Assembly: GCA_027214345.1 (NCBI GenBank)
Contig: JAPWHR010000017.1
Location: forward strand, 1-64,000
Source of the DNA: Comamonadaceae bacterium G21597-S1
GTDB taxonomy: Bacteria; Pseudomonadota; Gammaproteobacteria; Burkholderiales; Burkholderiaceae_C
DNA length: 64,000 bases
Direction: 5' to 3'
Numbering within the stretch: position 1 is the first letter of the stretch; each line of letters begins with the position of its first letter. The position numbers and the translations under genes were made by a program. A model generated the notes under the pieces. The model made no database searches. It saw only the letters and a program-made list of their open reading frames with translations, and was not told the DNA's origin. Below are positions 9,753-18,306 of this stretch, piece by piece.

Positions 9753-12235
9753 GGTGTGGTTTCCGTTCGGGCTGTCGTGGTGGTCAGGTCGGCGGGGGAC
9801 GTGGCGCGTGCAGCCAGCGAGCGCGCCGCGGCGACCGCCGCCTGGCCCAGCGACAGGCCACCATCATTGGACGGTCCCTGCCGGTGTGTCAACACCGTGA
9901 GGCCCGCCTGTTCGAGCCGGCGCACCAGTTGCTCCAGCAGGATGCGGTTCTGGAACACGCCGCCGGACAAGGCCACGCTGCGCCATTCGTCGCCGCCGCG
10001 GGCGGCGCGCAGCTGCCGCACCATGTGCACGATGGCGATCGCCAGGCCCTTGTGGAAACGGGCCGACACCACGCCCGCGGGCACGGCCTGTTGCAGGTCG
10101 TCCAGCAATGCCGGCCACAGCGGTGCCGGGCCCAGGCAAGGCAGGAGCGTGCCGTCGCCAGCGTCGATGGCGAACGGGTAGGCCCGGTCGTCACTTTCGT
10201 GTTCCAGCGTGGCGGCGTCGGCACAGGCCTCCAGCTCCATCGCCGCCTGGCCTTCGTGGCCGATACGGTCGAAGCAGATGCCGCAGGCGGCCGCCACTGC
10301 ATCGAACCAGCGCGCGGCTGAACTCGCCGGCGGGCAGTTGGCGTGCGAGGCCAGCATGGCGTCGATCACGCCGAGTGGCTTGGCCCGCAGCCGCGCGTGC
10401 AGCTCCAGCGCCCGATACCGATCGGCGAAGGCCGGCCAGCCCATGGCCGCGACCAGCTGGGCATAGGTGTTGCGCCACGGTTCGCGCATGGCGGCGTCGC
10501 CGCCGGGCAGGGCGACTGGCTGCAGCCGCGCCAGCCGGGTGAAACCCCGGTAGCCGGCGCTCAGGAACTCGCCGCCCCAGAGGGTGCCGTCATCGCCGTA
10601 TCCCATGCCGTCGAGTGCGATGCCGAGCACGGCGGCCGTATCCGGCGGCAGGCCGTTCTCGGCCATGCAGGCGGCGATGTGGGCGTGGTGGTGCTGCACC
10701 GCCACCAGCGCCGGAGGTGATGCGCCGCCTGCGCCCACCACCATTGCACGTGCGCCGGCGCCGGCCAGCGATTGCGGGTGCGCGTCGATCGCGATGCATT
10801 GCGGATGGTTGTCGAACAGCTGCCGGTAGTCCTCGACGGCGCGCCGCTGGTCGGCCAGCGTGCGCGGGTCGCGCAGGTCGCCGATATGGTGCGACAACAC
10901 GGCCTGGCCGGCGCGCAGCAGGCAGAAGCTGTTTTTCAGGTCGCCGCCCAGCGCCAGCACCGGGGCGGCCGCGGCGAAGTCCGGGTGCAGGGCGATGCCG
11001 GCCGGCGCCAGGCCACGGGCACGCCGCAATACGCGCGGCGCGCCGGCCATCACACGCAGCACCGAGTCGTCGACGCGGCGCGCGACGGGGCGGTCGTGCA
11101 GCAGCATGGCGTCGGCGATCGTCACCAGTTCGGCGCGCGCCGCGTCGTTGTCGGTCAGCTGCGGCGCGTCCGACACATTGCCGCTGGTGAGCACGATCGG
11201 ATGTGCCATGCCCTGCAGCAGCAGGTGGTGCAGCGGCGTGTTGGGCAGCATGAAGCCCAGGGTCTGCATGCCGGGCGCAATGCCGTCGGCCAGTGCCGCG
11301 GCGCCGCCGGGACGCAGGAGCAACACGATGGGCGCCGCCGGGTCTTGCAGGCAGGTCGCTTCGTCGACATCGACACGGGCATACGACCGCACCATGGCCA
11401 GGTCGCGCGCCATCAGCGCCAGGGGTTTGCTCGCGCGGTGCTTGCGCGCGCGCAGCCGCGCGACCGCGTCCGCATTGCCGGCGTCGCAGGCCAGCTGGAA
11501 TCCACCCAGGCCCTTGATCGCGACGATGGCGCCGCGCTGCAGCAGCAGCCGTGCGGCGGCGATCGCTTCGTGCGGCAACGCCGCGTCGCGATGCGTGTCG
11601 CAAGTCTCGAGCCAGACCTGCGGCCCGCAGTCCGGGCAGGCGATGGGCTGGGCATGGAAACGCCGGTCGGCCGGGTCGTCGTATTCCGCGCGGCAGGCGG
11701 CGCACATCGGGAAAGCCCGCATCGTCGTGTTGGCGCGGTCGTACGGGATGCGGGTTGCGATCGACAGCCGCGGGCCGCAGTGTGTGCAGTTGGTGAATGC
11801 ATACCCCTGGCGGCGCGCCGCCGGATCGAAGGTCTCTGCAATACATGCGGCGCAACTCGCGGCGTCGGGGGCGATGCCGGTTTGCGTCGCACCGGCGGTG
11901 CCGCTGGGCACGATGGCAAAGCCGGCATCGGGCGCCAGCCACGCGCCGTCTTCGCACGCGATCCGGTCGACCCGTGCCAGCGGCGGTGCCTCGCGCCGCA
12001 GGTCCGCCACGAAACCTGCGAGTGCGTCGGCCGGGCCGCATGCATGGATCACCACGCCCTGGCCGTCGTTGCCGACGGTGCCGCGCAGGCCGTGGCGCTG
12101 TGCCAGGTGCCAGACGGCGGGACGGAACCCGACCCCCTGCACGATGCCGGTGACACGGATCCGTTGCGCGCGTTCGCACGCACCGATGGCGGCATGGTGC
12201 ATCGGCACGGCTGCCGGGGCCGGGATGGCGGACAT
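9743..12235 (-). CDS. hypF: Carbamoyltransferase HypF
   Basis: HypF (830 aa) makes carbamoyl-adenylate from carbamoyl phosphate and transfers the carbamoyl group to the HypE C-terminal cysteine. Domains in order: N-terminal acylphosphatase (RVTGIVQGVGFRPAVW, about residues 27-42); two zinc-finger segments with CAAC / CTHCG and CAAC / CPDCG; a YrdC-like ATP-binding domain (KGLGGFQLACDA and RKHRASKPLALM); and a Kae1/TobZ-like carbamoyl transfer domain with VQHHHAHIAACM, LDGMGYGDDG and SGGVFQNR. Length is slightly above the usual 750-780 aa. It is the first gene of the operon, with an FNR-type box about 50 bp upstream of its ATG. Confidence 0.97.
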   Translation of the reverse strand: MSAIPAPAAVPMHHAAIGACERAQRIRVTGIVQGVGFRPAVWHLAQRHGLRGTVGNDGQGVVIHACGPADALAGFVADLRREAPPLARVDRIACEDGAWLAPDAGFAIVPSGTAGATQTGIAPDAASCAACIAETFDPAARRQGYAFTNCTHCGPRLSIATRIPYDRANTTMRAFPMCAACRAEYDDPADRRFHAQPIACPDCGPQVWLETCDTHRDAALPHEAIAAARLLLQRGAIVAIKGLGGFQLACDAGNADAVARLRARKHRASKPLALMARDLAMVRSYARVDVDEATCLQDPAAPIVLLLRPGGAAALADGIAPGMQTLGFMLPNTPLHHLLLQGMAHPIVLTSGNVSDAPQLTDNDAARAELVTIADAMLLHDRPVARRVDDSVLRVMAGAPRVLRRARGLAPAGIALHPDFAAAAPVLALGGDLKNSFCLLRAGQAVLSHHIGDLRDPRTLADQRRAVEDYRQLFDNHPQCIAIDAHPQSLAGAGARAMVVGAGGASPPALVAVQHHHAHIAACMAENGLPPDTAAVLGIALDGMGYGDDGTLWGGEFLSAGYRGFTRLARLQPVALPGGDAAMREPWRNTYAQLVAAMGWPAFADRYRALELHARLRAKPLGVIDAMLASHANCPPASSAARWFDAVAAACGICFDRIGHEGQAAMELEACADAATLEHESDDRAYPFAIDAGDGTLLPCLGPAPLWPALLDDLQQAVPAGVVSARFHKGLAIAIVHMVRQLRAARGGDEWRSVALSGGVFQNRILLEQLVRRLEQAGLTVLTHRQGPSNDGGLSLGQAAVAAARSLAARATSPADLTTTTARTETTPCA

Positions 12236-12280
12236 GGTCCAAGCTTAGGGGTTGGCTGGTTTTTAGGCCACCGCCGGGGC

Positions 12281-12294
12281 TTGACCTGGGTCAA
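12281..12294. promoter_or_regulatory. FNR/ANR-type box upstream of the hyp operon
   Basis: TTGACCTGGGTCAA is a perfect inverted repeat TTGAC-N4-GTCAA, very close to the FNR/ANR/FixK consensus TTGAT-N4-ATCAA. Its centre lies about 52 bp upstream of the hypF ATG and about 70 bp upstream of the divergent VOC gene. Anaerobic control of hyp genes by FNR-type regulators is known in other proteobacteria. Assignment here rests on sequence match and position only. Confidence 0.62.
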
Positions 12295-12357
12295 TCGGGC
12301 ATCGATTGGTCGAGGCAGGGGCACAATGTACGCAAGCCTTGTCACCGGAGCCCCGCC

Positions 12358-12783
12358 ATGCAAGCCCGCATCAGCCTGATCACCCTCGGCGTCGCCGACC
12401 TGCCGCGGGCCGTCGCGTTCTACCGCGACGGCCTGGGCCTGGCCACCGAGGGCATTGTCGGCACCGAATTCGAACACGGTGCCGTCGCGTTTTTCGAACT
12501 GCAGGGCGGCTTGCGGCTGGGCCTGTTCGGTCGCGCCAACCTGCTGCGCGACGCCGGCCTGTCGCCGGACGCACCAGCCGGCGCCCCGGCGTTCAGCCTG
12601 GCCCACAATGTGGGTTCGCGCGCCGCGGTCGACAGCGTCATGGCGCAGGCCGCCACGGCCGGCGCGGGCATTGTCAAGCCGGCGCAGGAGACCTTCTGGG
12701 GCGGTTATGCGGGTTGTTTCCAGGATCCGGACGGCCACCTGTGGGAGGTGGCCTGGAATCCGGCGTGGGAGATCGCCGAGTAG
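12358..12783 (+). CDS. VOC family (glyoxalase/bleomycin-resistance fold) protein
   Basis: Small cytoplasmic metal-dependent-fold protein of 141 aa. It shows the VOC beta-alpha-beta-beta-beta pattern twice: ISLITLGVADLPRAVAFYRDGLGL at the N-terminus and a C-terminal half ending GGYAGCFQDPDGHLWEVAWNP, where the acidic and histidine residues of the metal site usually fall. It is a lone gene divergent from hypF. The FNR-type box between them could also serve it. Substrate unknown; lactoylglutathione lyase activity should not be assumed. Confidence 0.88.
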   Translation: MQARISLITLGVADLPRAVAFYRDGLGLATEGIVGTEFEHGAVAFFELQGGLRLGLFGRANLLRDAGLSPDAPAGAPAFSLAHNVGSRAAVDSVMAQAATAGAGIVKPAQETFWGGYAGCFQDPDGHLWEVAWNPAWEIAE

Positions 12784-12798
12784 GGCCGGCAGCCGGCG

Positions 12799-14001
12799 TC
12801 ACGGCAGCCGGGGCGGCGTCGGCTCCGCGGCCATGCGCGCCGCGGCGGGATCCCGCGGCCGGTACCCGGTGGATGCTTGTTGCGGCAGCGGCGCCAGCCC
12901 GAACAGTGGGCGCAACCACCGGCTCGGTCGGATCCAGCCGTCGCACAGCAGCCAGCAACCCGCCACCGTCGACAGCAGCACCAGCAGCGGTTCGCGCACC
13001 GGGCCCAGGTTCAGCGGAGTCAGCCAGACCAGGGCCACGATGATCAGCGTCTGGTGCAGCACGTACCAGGGATAGACGGACTCCCGCGCCCAGCCCAGCC
13101 AGCGCCAGGGACGGTTCAGGTGCCGGTACGCGAAACCCAGGATCGACAGCATCATGGTCCAGCCATACAAATCGCCGGCAAGCCGGCCGGCCACCATCGC
13201 CGCCGCGCCGTCGAGCCAGCCGGAACGCAGGCCCATGCAGGTGGCGAAGGCTGCGCAGGCGAGCGCCAGGCAGCTGTGGCGCAGGCGCAGGATCTCCGAC
13301 CACAGGCCCGCGTCCAGGCCGATCCACCAGCCGTAGACGAATACCGTGAAATACACGGCATGCAGCCAGGCGTCCTGCACCAGGTCGTGGGTCGGCGGGA
13401 AATGCGGCAGCAGGGTCGACGAATACAGCATCAGCGGCAGCGCCGGCAGCAGTACCAGGCGGCTGCCGCGCAACGCCTGGAATTGCGGACGCGCCCGGCC
13501 CAGCACCGGGGCCAGCACCAGCAACACGGCGGTATACGTCCACAGGTAGGGCAGATACCACAGGTGATTCCAGGTCACGCCGAAGTCCGATCCGTCGAAG
13601 GCACCCGGCGGCCAGGGACCGAACGAGACGTAGCGCAGCACGAAGGCGCCCGGCCCGGGAGCGATCGATCCGTTGGCCACGGCCTGGGCGTAGGCCTGGT
13701 AGGGCACGACGACGGCCATGCCCCAGGCCAGCGGCAGCAGCAGGCGCCAGCTGCGCTGGCGCAACACGGCGAGCCGGTCGGGCTGGCGCAGCAGGAAACC
13801 CATGGCCAGGCCCGAGATCAGGAACACCAGGTCCATGCGCCACAGGTTCAGCGCCCGCATCGGCCATTGCAGCCATGCGGCCGCATGCGGGCTCTTCAGA
13901 TGCCAGTGCCAGTCGGCCACGTAGGGCATGGCGATGTGGTACAGAATGACCAGGCCGAAGGCCAGGCAGCGCAGGGTGTCGATGTCGTGACGGCGGTTCA
14001 T
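12799..14001 (-). CDS. Acyltransferase 3 family membrane protein
   Basis: Integral membrane acyltransferase (400 aa) with about ten hydrophobic segments. The N-terminal RRHDIDTLRCLAFGLVILYHIAMPY carries the Asp/Arg...His pattern of the acyltransferase 3 family, similar to glucan-modifying OpgC-type enzymes. It probably transfers an acyl or succinyl group to a periplasmic glycan or lipid. The gene ends 16 bp from the convergent VOC gene and is divergent from the LytTR regulator. Substrate is not deducible. Confidence 0.82.
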   Translation of the reverse strand: MNRRHDIDTLRCLAFGLVILYHIAMPYVADWHWHLKSPHAAAWLQWPMRALNLWRMDLVFLISGLAMGFLLRQPDRLAVLRQRSWRLLLPLAWGMAVVVPYQAYAQAVANGSIAPGPGAFVLRYVSFGPWPPGAFDGSDFGVTWNHLWYLPYLWTYTAVLLVLAPVLGRARPQFQALRGSRLVLLPALPLMLYSSTLLPHFPPTHDLVQDAWLHAVYFTVFVYGWWIGLDAGLWSEILRLRHSCLALACAAFATCMGLRSGWLDGAAAMVAGRLAGDLYGWTMMLSILGFAYRHLNRPWRWLGWARESVYPWYVLHQTLIIVALVWLTPLNLGPVREPLLVLLSTVAGCWLLCDGWIRPSRWLRPLFGLAPLPQQASTGYRPRDPAAARMAAEPTPPRLP

Positions 14002-14122
14002 GGCGCGTATTCTTCAGGCGCCGGCGCCGCCGTGGCGCGGTGATGGGACGGTTCCCGGCGTGGCCGGGACGAACGGTGGTGGACGGGGACGAAGCGGCGT
14101 GCGCAGGCCCTAGACTTCGTGC

Positions 14123-15073
14123 ATGGACAACACGTCATCCCCCTGGCTGCAGCGCTACCGGGCCGTGCAGCGCCCGGTGGAGGTGCTGTTCTGGATCGCC
14201 GTCATCGGTCTGCAGGGCGTGCTGAACACGGCCGTGACGCTGCTCGACCTGCGCGCGGCGGGGCGCCTGCAGGCCTGGTGGCAACCGGTGCTGTGGGAGG
14301 TTTCGAGTCACCTGATGGTGTTGCTGCTGATACCGGCTGTCGTGGCCTGGAACCGGCGGTTTCCGCTGCATTGGGACACCGTGCGCCGCCATCTGCCGTG
14401 GCACCTGGCCGGCAGCGTGCTGTTCAGCCTGGTGCACGTGACGGGCATGGTGGCGATCCGGGTCGGCGTGCATGCGGTGCTGGGCGAGTCATACACGTTC
14501 GGTCCCTGGCTGGGTGGCTGGCTCTATGAATACATGAAGGATGTGCGGGCCTATATGTTGATCGTCGGTGTGTTGACGGCGTACCGGTTCCTGCTGCTGC
14601 GTCTGCAGGGCGAGGCGCGGGTGCTCGATGCCCCCGAGCCGCCGCCTCCGCCGCAGCCGCCGCCTCCGCCGCAGCAGCCGCCGTCGCCGCAGCAGCCGCA
14701 GCAGCCGCCGTCGCCGGCCGCGCCTGTCCGTCCCGAGCGTTTCCTGGTGCGCAAGCTGCGCAAGGAGTTCCTGATCGCGGCGTCGGACATCGAATGGGTG
14801 CAGGCCCAGGCCAACTACGTCGGACTGCGCGTCAACGGGCACGACTACCTGCTGCGTTCCACGCTGGCGGAGTTCGCGCGCCAGCTCGATCCGCAGTGTT
14901 TCGTGCAGGTGCATCGCAGTCACCTGGTGAATCTGGACCAGATCGCGGAAATCGAACCGCTGGACAGCGGCGACGCCCGGCTGCGCATGCGCGACGGTTC
15001 GCAGGTGCCGTGCAGCCGGCGGTATCGCGACGCGCTCGACCCGTCGCGCCGACCCGCATCGGAGCCGGCATGA
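14123..15073 (+). CDS. LytTR-domain regulator with membrane N-terminus and polyproline linker
   Basis: Membrane-anchored transcription regulator (316 aa). About four hydrophobic helices occupy residues 15-155. A low-complexity Pro/Gln/Ser linker (about 172-200, encoded at 14638-14720) leads to a C-terminal LytTR DNA-binding domain (about 205-310) with FLVRKLRKEFLIAASDIEWVQA, the ANYVGLRVNG strand and FVQVHRSHLVNLDQI. There is no receiver domain, so the membrane part probably senses the signal. The ABC exporter 55 bp downstream on the same strand is a plausible target. The signal is unknown. Confidence 0.87.
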   Translation: MDNTSSPWLQRYRAVQRPVEVLFWIAVIGLQGVLNTAVTLLDLRAAGRLQAWWQPVLWEVSSHLMVLLLIPAVVAWNRRFPLHWDTVRRHLPWHLAGSVLFSLVHVTGMVAIRVGVHAVLGESYTFGPWLGGWLYEYMKDVRAYMLIVGVLTAYRFLLLRLQGEARVLDAPEPPPPPQPPPPPQQPPSPQQPQQPPSPAAPVRPERFLVRKLRKEFLIAASDIEWVQAQANYVGLRVNGHDYLLRSTLAEFARQLDPQCFVQVHRSHLVNLDQIAEIEPLDSGDARLRMRDGSQVPCSRRYRDALDPSRRPASEPA

Positions 15074-15128
15074 AGCCGCCGGGCCGCCCCGTGGACACAT
15101 GCCGCCATGCGCGGCGCGAAGGCTGCGC

Positions 15129-17090
15129 ATGAAGCTGTTTTCGTTCTTCGAGTCGCGCGTGCGCGACATCGCGGCGCCCGCGGCGACCAGCAACCAGGGT
15201 CCGCCGGCGAACCTGCTGGGGTTCTACTGGCACTACATGCGCCAGACGCGCGGCCTGTACCTGGCGATGCTGGCGACCGGCCTGGGCGTGGCCTTGATCG
15301 ACATCCTGATGCCGGTGCTGCTGGGACGCCTGGTCGGCCTGATGGCGGCCACCGACCCGGCGCAGGCGCTGCGCGCGCAGTGGCCGATGTTGGCCGGCAT
15401 CGCGCTGGTGCTGCTGATCGGGCGGCCGCTGATGATCATGCTCGACAGCATGGTGCGCAACAACGCGGTGATCCCGGGCGTGACCACGCTGATCCGCTGG
15501 CAGAGCCACTGGCACGTGGTGCGACAGGGCAGCCCGTTTTTCCAGAACGACTTCGCCGGCCGACTGGCCAACCGGGTGATGCAGACGGCCAACGCGCTGC
15601 GCGAAAGCGTGGTGGCGTCGGTGCGGGCGGTCTGGTACATCCTGGTCTACGGCACCGGCGCGCTGGTGATGATGCTGTCGTTCGACTGGCGTCTGGCGTT
15701 GCCGATGGTCTGCTGGCTGGCCGGTTTCCTGCTGTTCCTGCGTATCTTCGTGCCGCGCATGCGTGACCTGTCGCGCTCGAGCAGCGAGGCGCGTTCGCTG
15801 GTCATGGGCCGGGTCGTCGACAGCTACACCAACATCATGACCGTCAAGCTGTTCTCGCGTGCCCGCGACGAGGACGCCTATGTGCGCGAGGCCATGGACA
15901 CGCACCGCGGCCGCATTGCCGCGCACATGCGCATGACGACGCGTTTCATGGCCACGCTGACGGCGCTCAACGCCTTGCTGGTGGTCGGCACGGCCGGCGT
16001 GGCCGTGTGGTTGTGGCACGGCCAGGCGATCAGCCCGGCGGTCGTGGCCACCAGCCTGCCGCTGGTGTGGCAGATCGCCAACATGGCGGGATGGGTCAGC
16101 TGGGAGGTGACGGGTATCTTCGAGAACGTGGGTGTGGTGCAGGAAGGCATGCAGACCATCGCCATGCCGCACAGCATGGTCGACCGGCCGCAGGCCCGTG
16201 CCCTGCAGGTTGCCCGGGGCGAGATCCGGTTCGATGCGGTCGACTTCAGCTACGGCCAGAAGCCGCAGGGCGGGCGCGCCGTGCTGGAGCGGCTGGACCT
16301 GCATATCCGGCCGGGTGAACGGGTCGGCCTGGTCGGTCGATCCGGCGCCGGCAAGTCCACGCTGGTCAACCTGCTGCTGCGTTTCTATGACGTCGAGGGC
16401 GGGCGCATCACGATCGACGGCCAGGACCTGCGCGACGTGACGCAGGAGAGCCTGCGCGCGGCCATCGGCATGGTGACGCAGGACACCTCGCTGCTGCACC
16501 GCTCGATCGCGGCCAACATCCGGTATGGCCGCCCCGACGCCACCGATGCGCAGGTGCATGCCGCCGCGCGGCGCGCCCATGCCGACGGCTTCATTGCCGA
16601 TCTGCGCGACTGGGCTGGCCGCAGCGGCTACGAGGCCCACGCCGGTGAACGTGGCGTCAAGTTGTCGGGCGGCCAGCGCCAGCGCATCGCACTGGCCCGG
16701 GTGCTGCTCAAGGATGCGCCGATCCTGATCCTGGACGAAGCCACGTCGGCGCTGGACAGCGAGATCGAGGCCGCGATCCAGGAGCAGCTGGTCACGCTGA
16801 TGGAAGGCAAGACCGTGATCGCGATCGCGCACCGCCTGAGCACGATCGCGCGCATGGACCGGCTGGTCGTGATGGACGCGGGGCGCATTGTCGAGCAGGG
16901 CACGCACCAGGAGCTGTTGCAGCGTGGTGGGCACTATGCGCGCTTGTGGCAGCGGCAGTCGGGCGGCTTCCTGCCGGAGGTCCTTGAGCCCGACGAGGCG
17001 CCGGCGGGAGACGGCGCTGGCGCGAGCGGGCCGGCGACAGACGGGCCTGAATCAAAGGCCCGGGTTCAGCCTCGGGGACTTGTCGTCTGA
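15129..17090 (+). CDS. ABC transporter, fused permease and ATPase (exporter type)
   Basis: Half-size ABC exporter (653 aa): an N-terminal six-helix transmembrane domain (about 30-340) fused to an ATPase domain (about 385-625). Walker A is GRSGAGKST, the signature is LSGGQRQRIALAR, Walker B is ILILDEATSALD and the switch His is in IAIAHRLSTI. All catalytic elements are intact, and it would work as a homodimer or heterodimer. The ATG at 15129 is preferred over an in-frame codon 30 bp upstream because MKLFSFFESRV matches the usual cytosolic start. It follows the LytTR regulator. The cargo (lipid, peptide or drug) is unknown. Confidence 0.92.
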   Translation: MKLFSFFESRVRDIAAPAATSNQGPPANLLGFYWHYMRQTRGLYLAMLATGLGVALIDILMPVLLGRLVGLMAATDPAQALRAQWPMLAGIALVLLIGRPLMIMLDSMVRNNAVIPGVTTLIRWQSHWHVVRQGSPFFQNDFAGRLANRVMQTANALRESVVASVRAVWYILVYGTGALVMMLSFDWRLALPMVCWLAGFLLFLRIFVPRMRDLSRSSSEARSLVMGRVVDSYTNIMTVKLFSRARDEDAYVREAMDTHRGRIAAHMRMTTRFMATLTALNALLVVGTAGVAVWLWHGQAISPAVVATSLPLVWQIANMAGWVSWEVTGIFENVGVVQEGMQTIAMPHSMVDRPQARALQVARGEIRFDAVDFSYGQKPQGGRAVLERLDLHIRPGERVGLVGRSGAGKSTLVNLLLRFYDVEGGRITIDGQDLRDVTQESLRAAIGMVTQDTSLLHRSIAANIRYGRPDATDAQVHAAARRAHADGFIADLRDWAGRSGYEAHAGERGVKLSGGQRQRIALARVLLKDAPILILDEATSALDSEIEAAIQEQLVTLMEGKTVIAIAHRLSTIARMDRLVVMDAGRIVEQGTHQELLQRGGHYARLWQRQSGGFLPEVLEPDEAPAGDGAGASGPATDGPESKARVQPRGLVV

Positions 17091-17320
17091 ACGGCAGACC
17101 ATCCGGGTGCGGTTCGATGCCGGTTGCAACTGCGCGCAGTACGGCGGCTGGCTATCGTCGACTGCGGCAATCCCGATCGGCGGTGAGTGATCGTCTTCGC
17201 CCGGACATGCTGGCATGGTCGTGGTGGTCGAACCATCTCCCGTTCCAGGTCGAAGGCAAGGCATGTCGCTGGAACGGCGAATCGACGGGCGGTGGATCCA
17301 TGGTGCCGCATCCTGCATGC
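17091..17320. other. Convergent intergenic region
   Basis: About 230 bp between the ABC exporter and the AraC regulator, which face each other. No gene, RNA or clear terminator is evident. Confidence 0.4.
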
Positions 17321-18208
17321 CTAGGGTTCGACCGGACTGCCCAGCGGTGGCGCTGATGCGGCTGCTGCCGAGTTCAACCATTCGCGGGGCGCCATGCCTG
17401 TCGCCTGCCGGAACGCGCGCAGGAATCCGGCGTGACTGGCGTAGCCCACCTCGGCCGATACCATCTTCAGCGAGGTTCCTCGCTTGAGCATGGCCTGCGC
17501 CACCGAAACGCGCCAGTGCGTGAGGTAGTTCAGAGGCGTTTCGCCGACTTCTTTCCGGAAGGTGTCGGCGAAACTGCTCCTCGACATTCCGGCCAGCTTC
17601 GACATCGTCGCCAGGCTCCAGGCCTGGCCGGGATCGGCGTGAATCGCGCTCAAGGTTTTCACCAGACGCGGGTGCGCCAGGCCGCGCAGGAATCCGGCGC
17701 AAGCATCTCCGCGCTTTACCGCTGCACGCAGCAACTCGATGAGCACGATCTCGAACAGGCGATTCAACGCTTCCTGCCGGGCAGGACGCGAGGCAAATGC
17801 CTCGCCGAAGAGCAGTTCGATGGAGGCGCCTGCGCTATCGAGTTCCGATAGATCGCAGACGAAGCGTGCAGGCAATGCCTGCGTGATCGGATTGAACGCC
17901 ATGTTGTCGAACAACACCGTTGCGCAAGCGAGGTCGACGCCCGCCGCCGGATCGGTCTCGATCCAGTGCTTGAGTGGCCGGGCATAGAACACGAGCGAAG
18001 GTCTTTCGAGCGTGGATCGGTACCCGCTCACATCATGCAGATCCATGCGACCCGAGCGAAGCAGGTGCAAGTAGCCTCCTGCGGCGCCGAAGCCGACGCG
18101 CCCGCACAAGTTGCCCGTGAAAAACACGCTCGCGCGCGCAAAGAAGTGAGCAAGAAGGGGAGACAGGGGATCGTGCTCTGGAGTTCTTTCTGGATGATCG
18201 GCTGTCAT
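17321..18208 (-). CDS. AraC family regulator with cupin_6 sensor domain
   Basis: Transcription regulator of 295 aa. The N-terminal half is an AraC-type cupin (cupin_6-like, HFFARASVFFTGNLCG to about residue 170). The C-terminal half has the two helix-turn-helix units: WSLATMSKLAGMSRSSFADTFRKEVG, then MVSAEVGYASHAGFLRAFRQATGMAPREW. The ATG at 18208 is chosen because family similarity begins there; an upstream in-frame start would add 20 residues crossing the probable operator. It is divergent from the YHS/AhpD-like genes, the usual arrangement for a regulator controlling its neighbours. Confidence 0.9.
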   Translation of the reverse strand: MTADHPERTPEHDPLSPLLAHFFARASVFFTGNLCGRVGFGAAGGYLHLLRSGRMDLHDVSGYRSTLERPSLVFYARPLKHWIETDPAAGVDLACATVLFDNMAFNPITQALPARFVCDLSELDSAGASIELLFGEAFASRPARQEALNRLFEIVLIELLRAAVKRGDACAGFLRGLAHPRLVKTLSAIHADPGQAWSLATMSKLAGMSRSSFADTFRKEVGETPLNYLTHWRVSVAQAMLKRGTSLKMVSAEVGYASHAGFLRAFRQATGMAPREWLNSAAAASAPPLGSPVEP

Positions 18209-18212
18209 ATTC

Positions 18213-18235
18213 GGACTATTGTTAAACAATCGTCC
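18213..18235. promoter_or_regulatory. Palindromic operator candidate
   Basis: A perfect inverted repeat ATTGTT-A-AACAAT (18218-18230) is flanked by a second pair, GGAC (18213-18216) and GTCC (18232-18235). It starts 5 bp upstream of the AraC-family ATG, in the divergent promoter region shared with the YHS gene. It is AT-rich in otherwise GC-rich DNA. A binding site for a dimeric regulator is likely; which one is unknown. Confidence 0.5.
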
Positions 18236-18306
18236 AATTCTCCCATGCAGAATCGCTCCTGTCGACAACCTGGTCGGCTATCTCCTCAACCCTGAAAGGA
18301 ATCACC

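Noticed and set aside
10772-12379. Long plus-strand frame opposite hypF
   Set aside because: Antisense shadow of hypF, whose full domain set is intact on the minus strand.
14638-14720. CCG/CAG repeats, checked as a possible CRISPR or tandem repeat array
   Set aside because: No spacers or regular unit; it encodes the proline-rich linker of the LytTR protein in frame.
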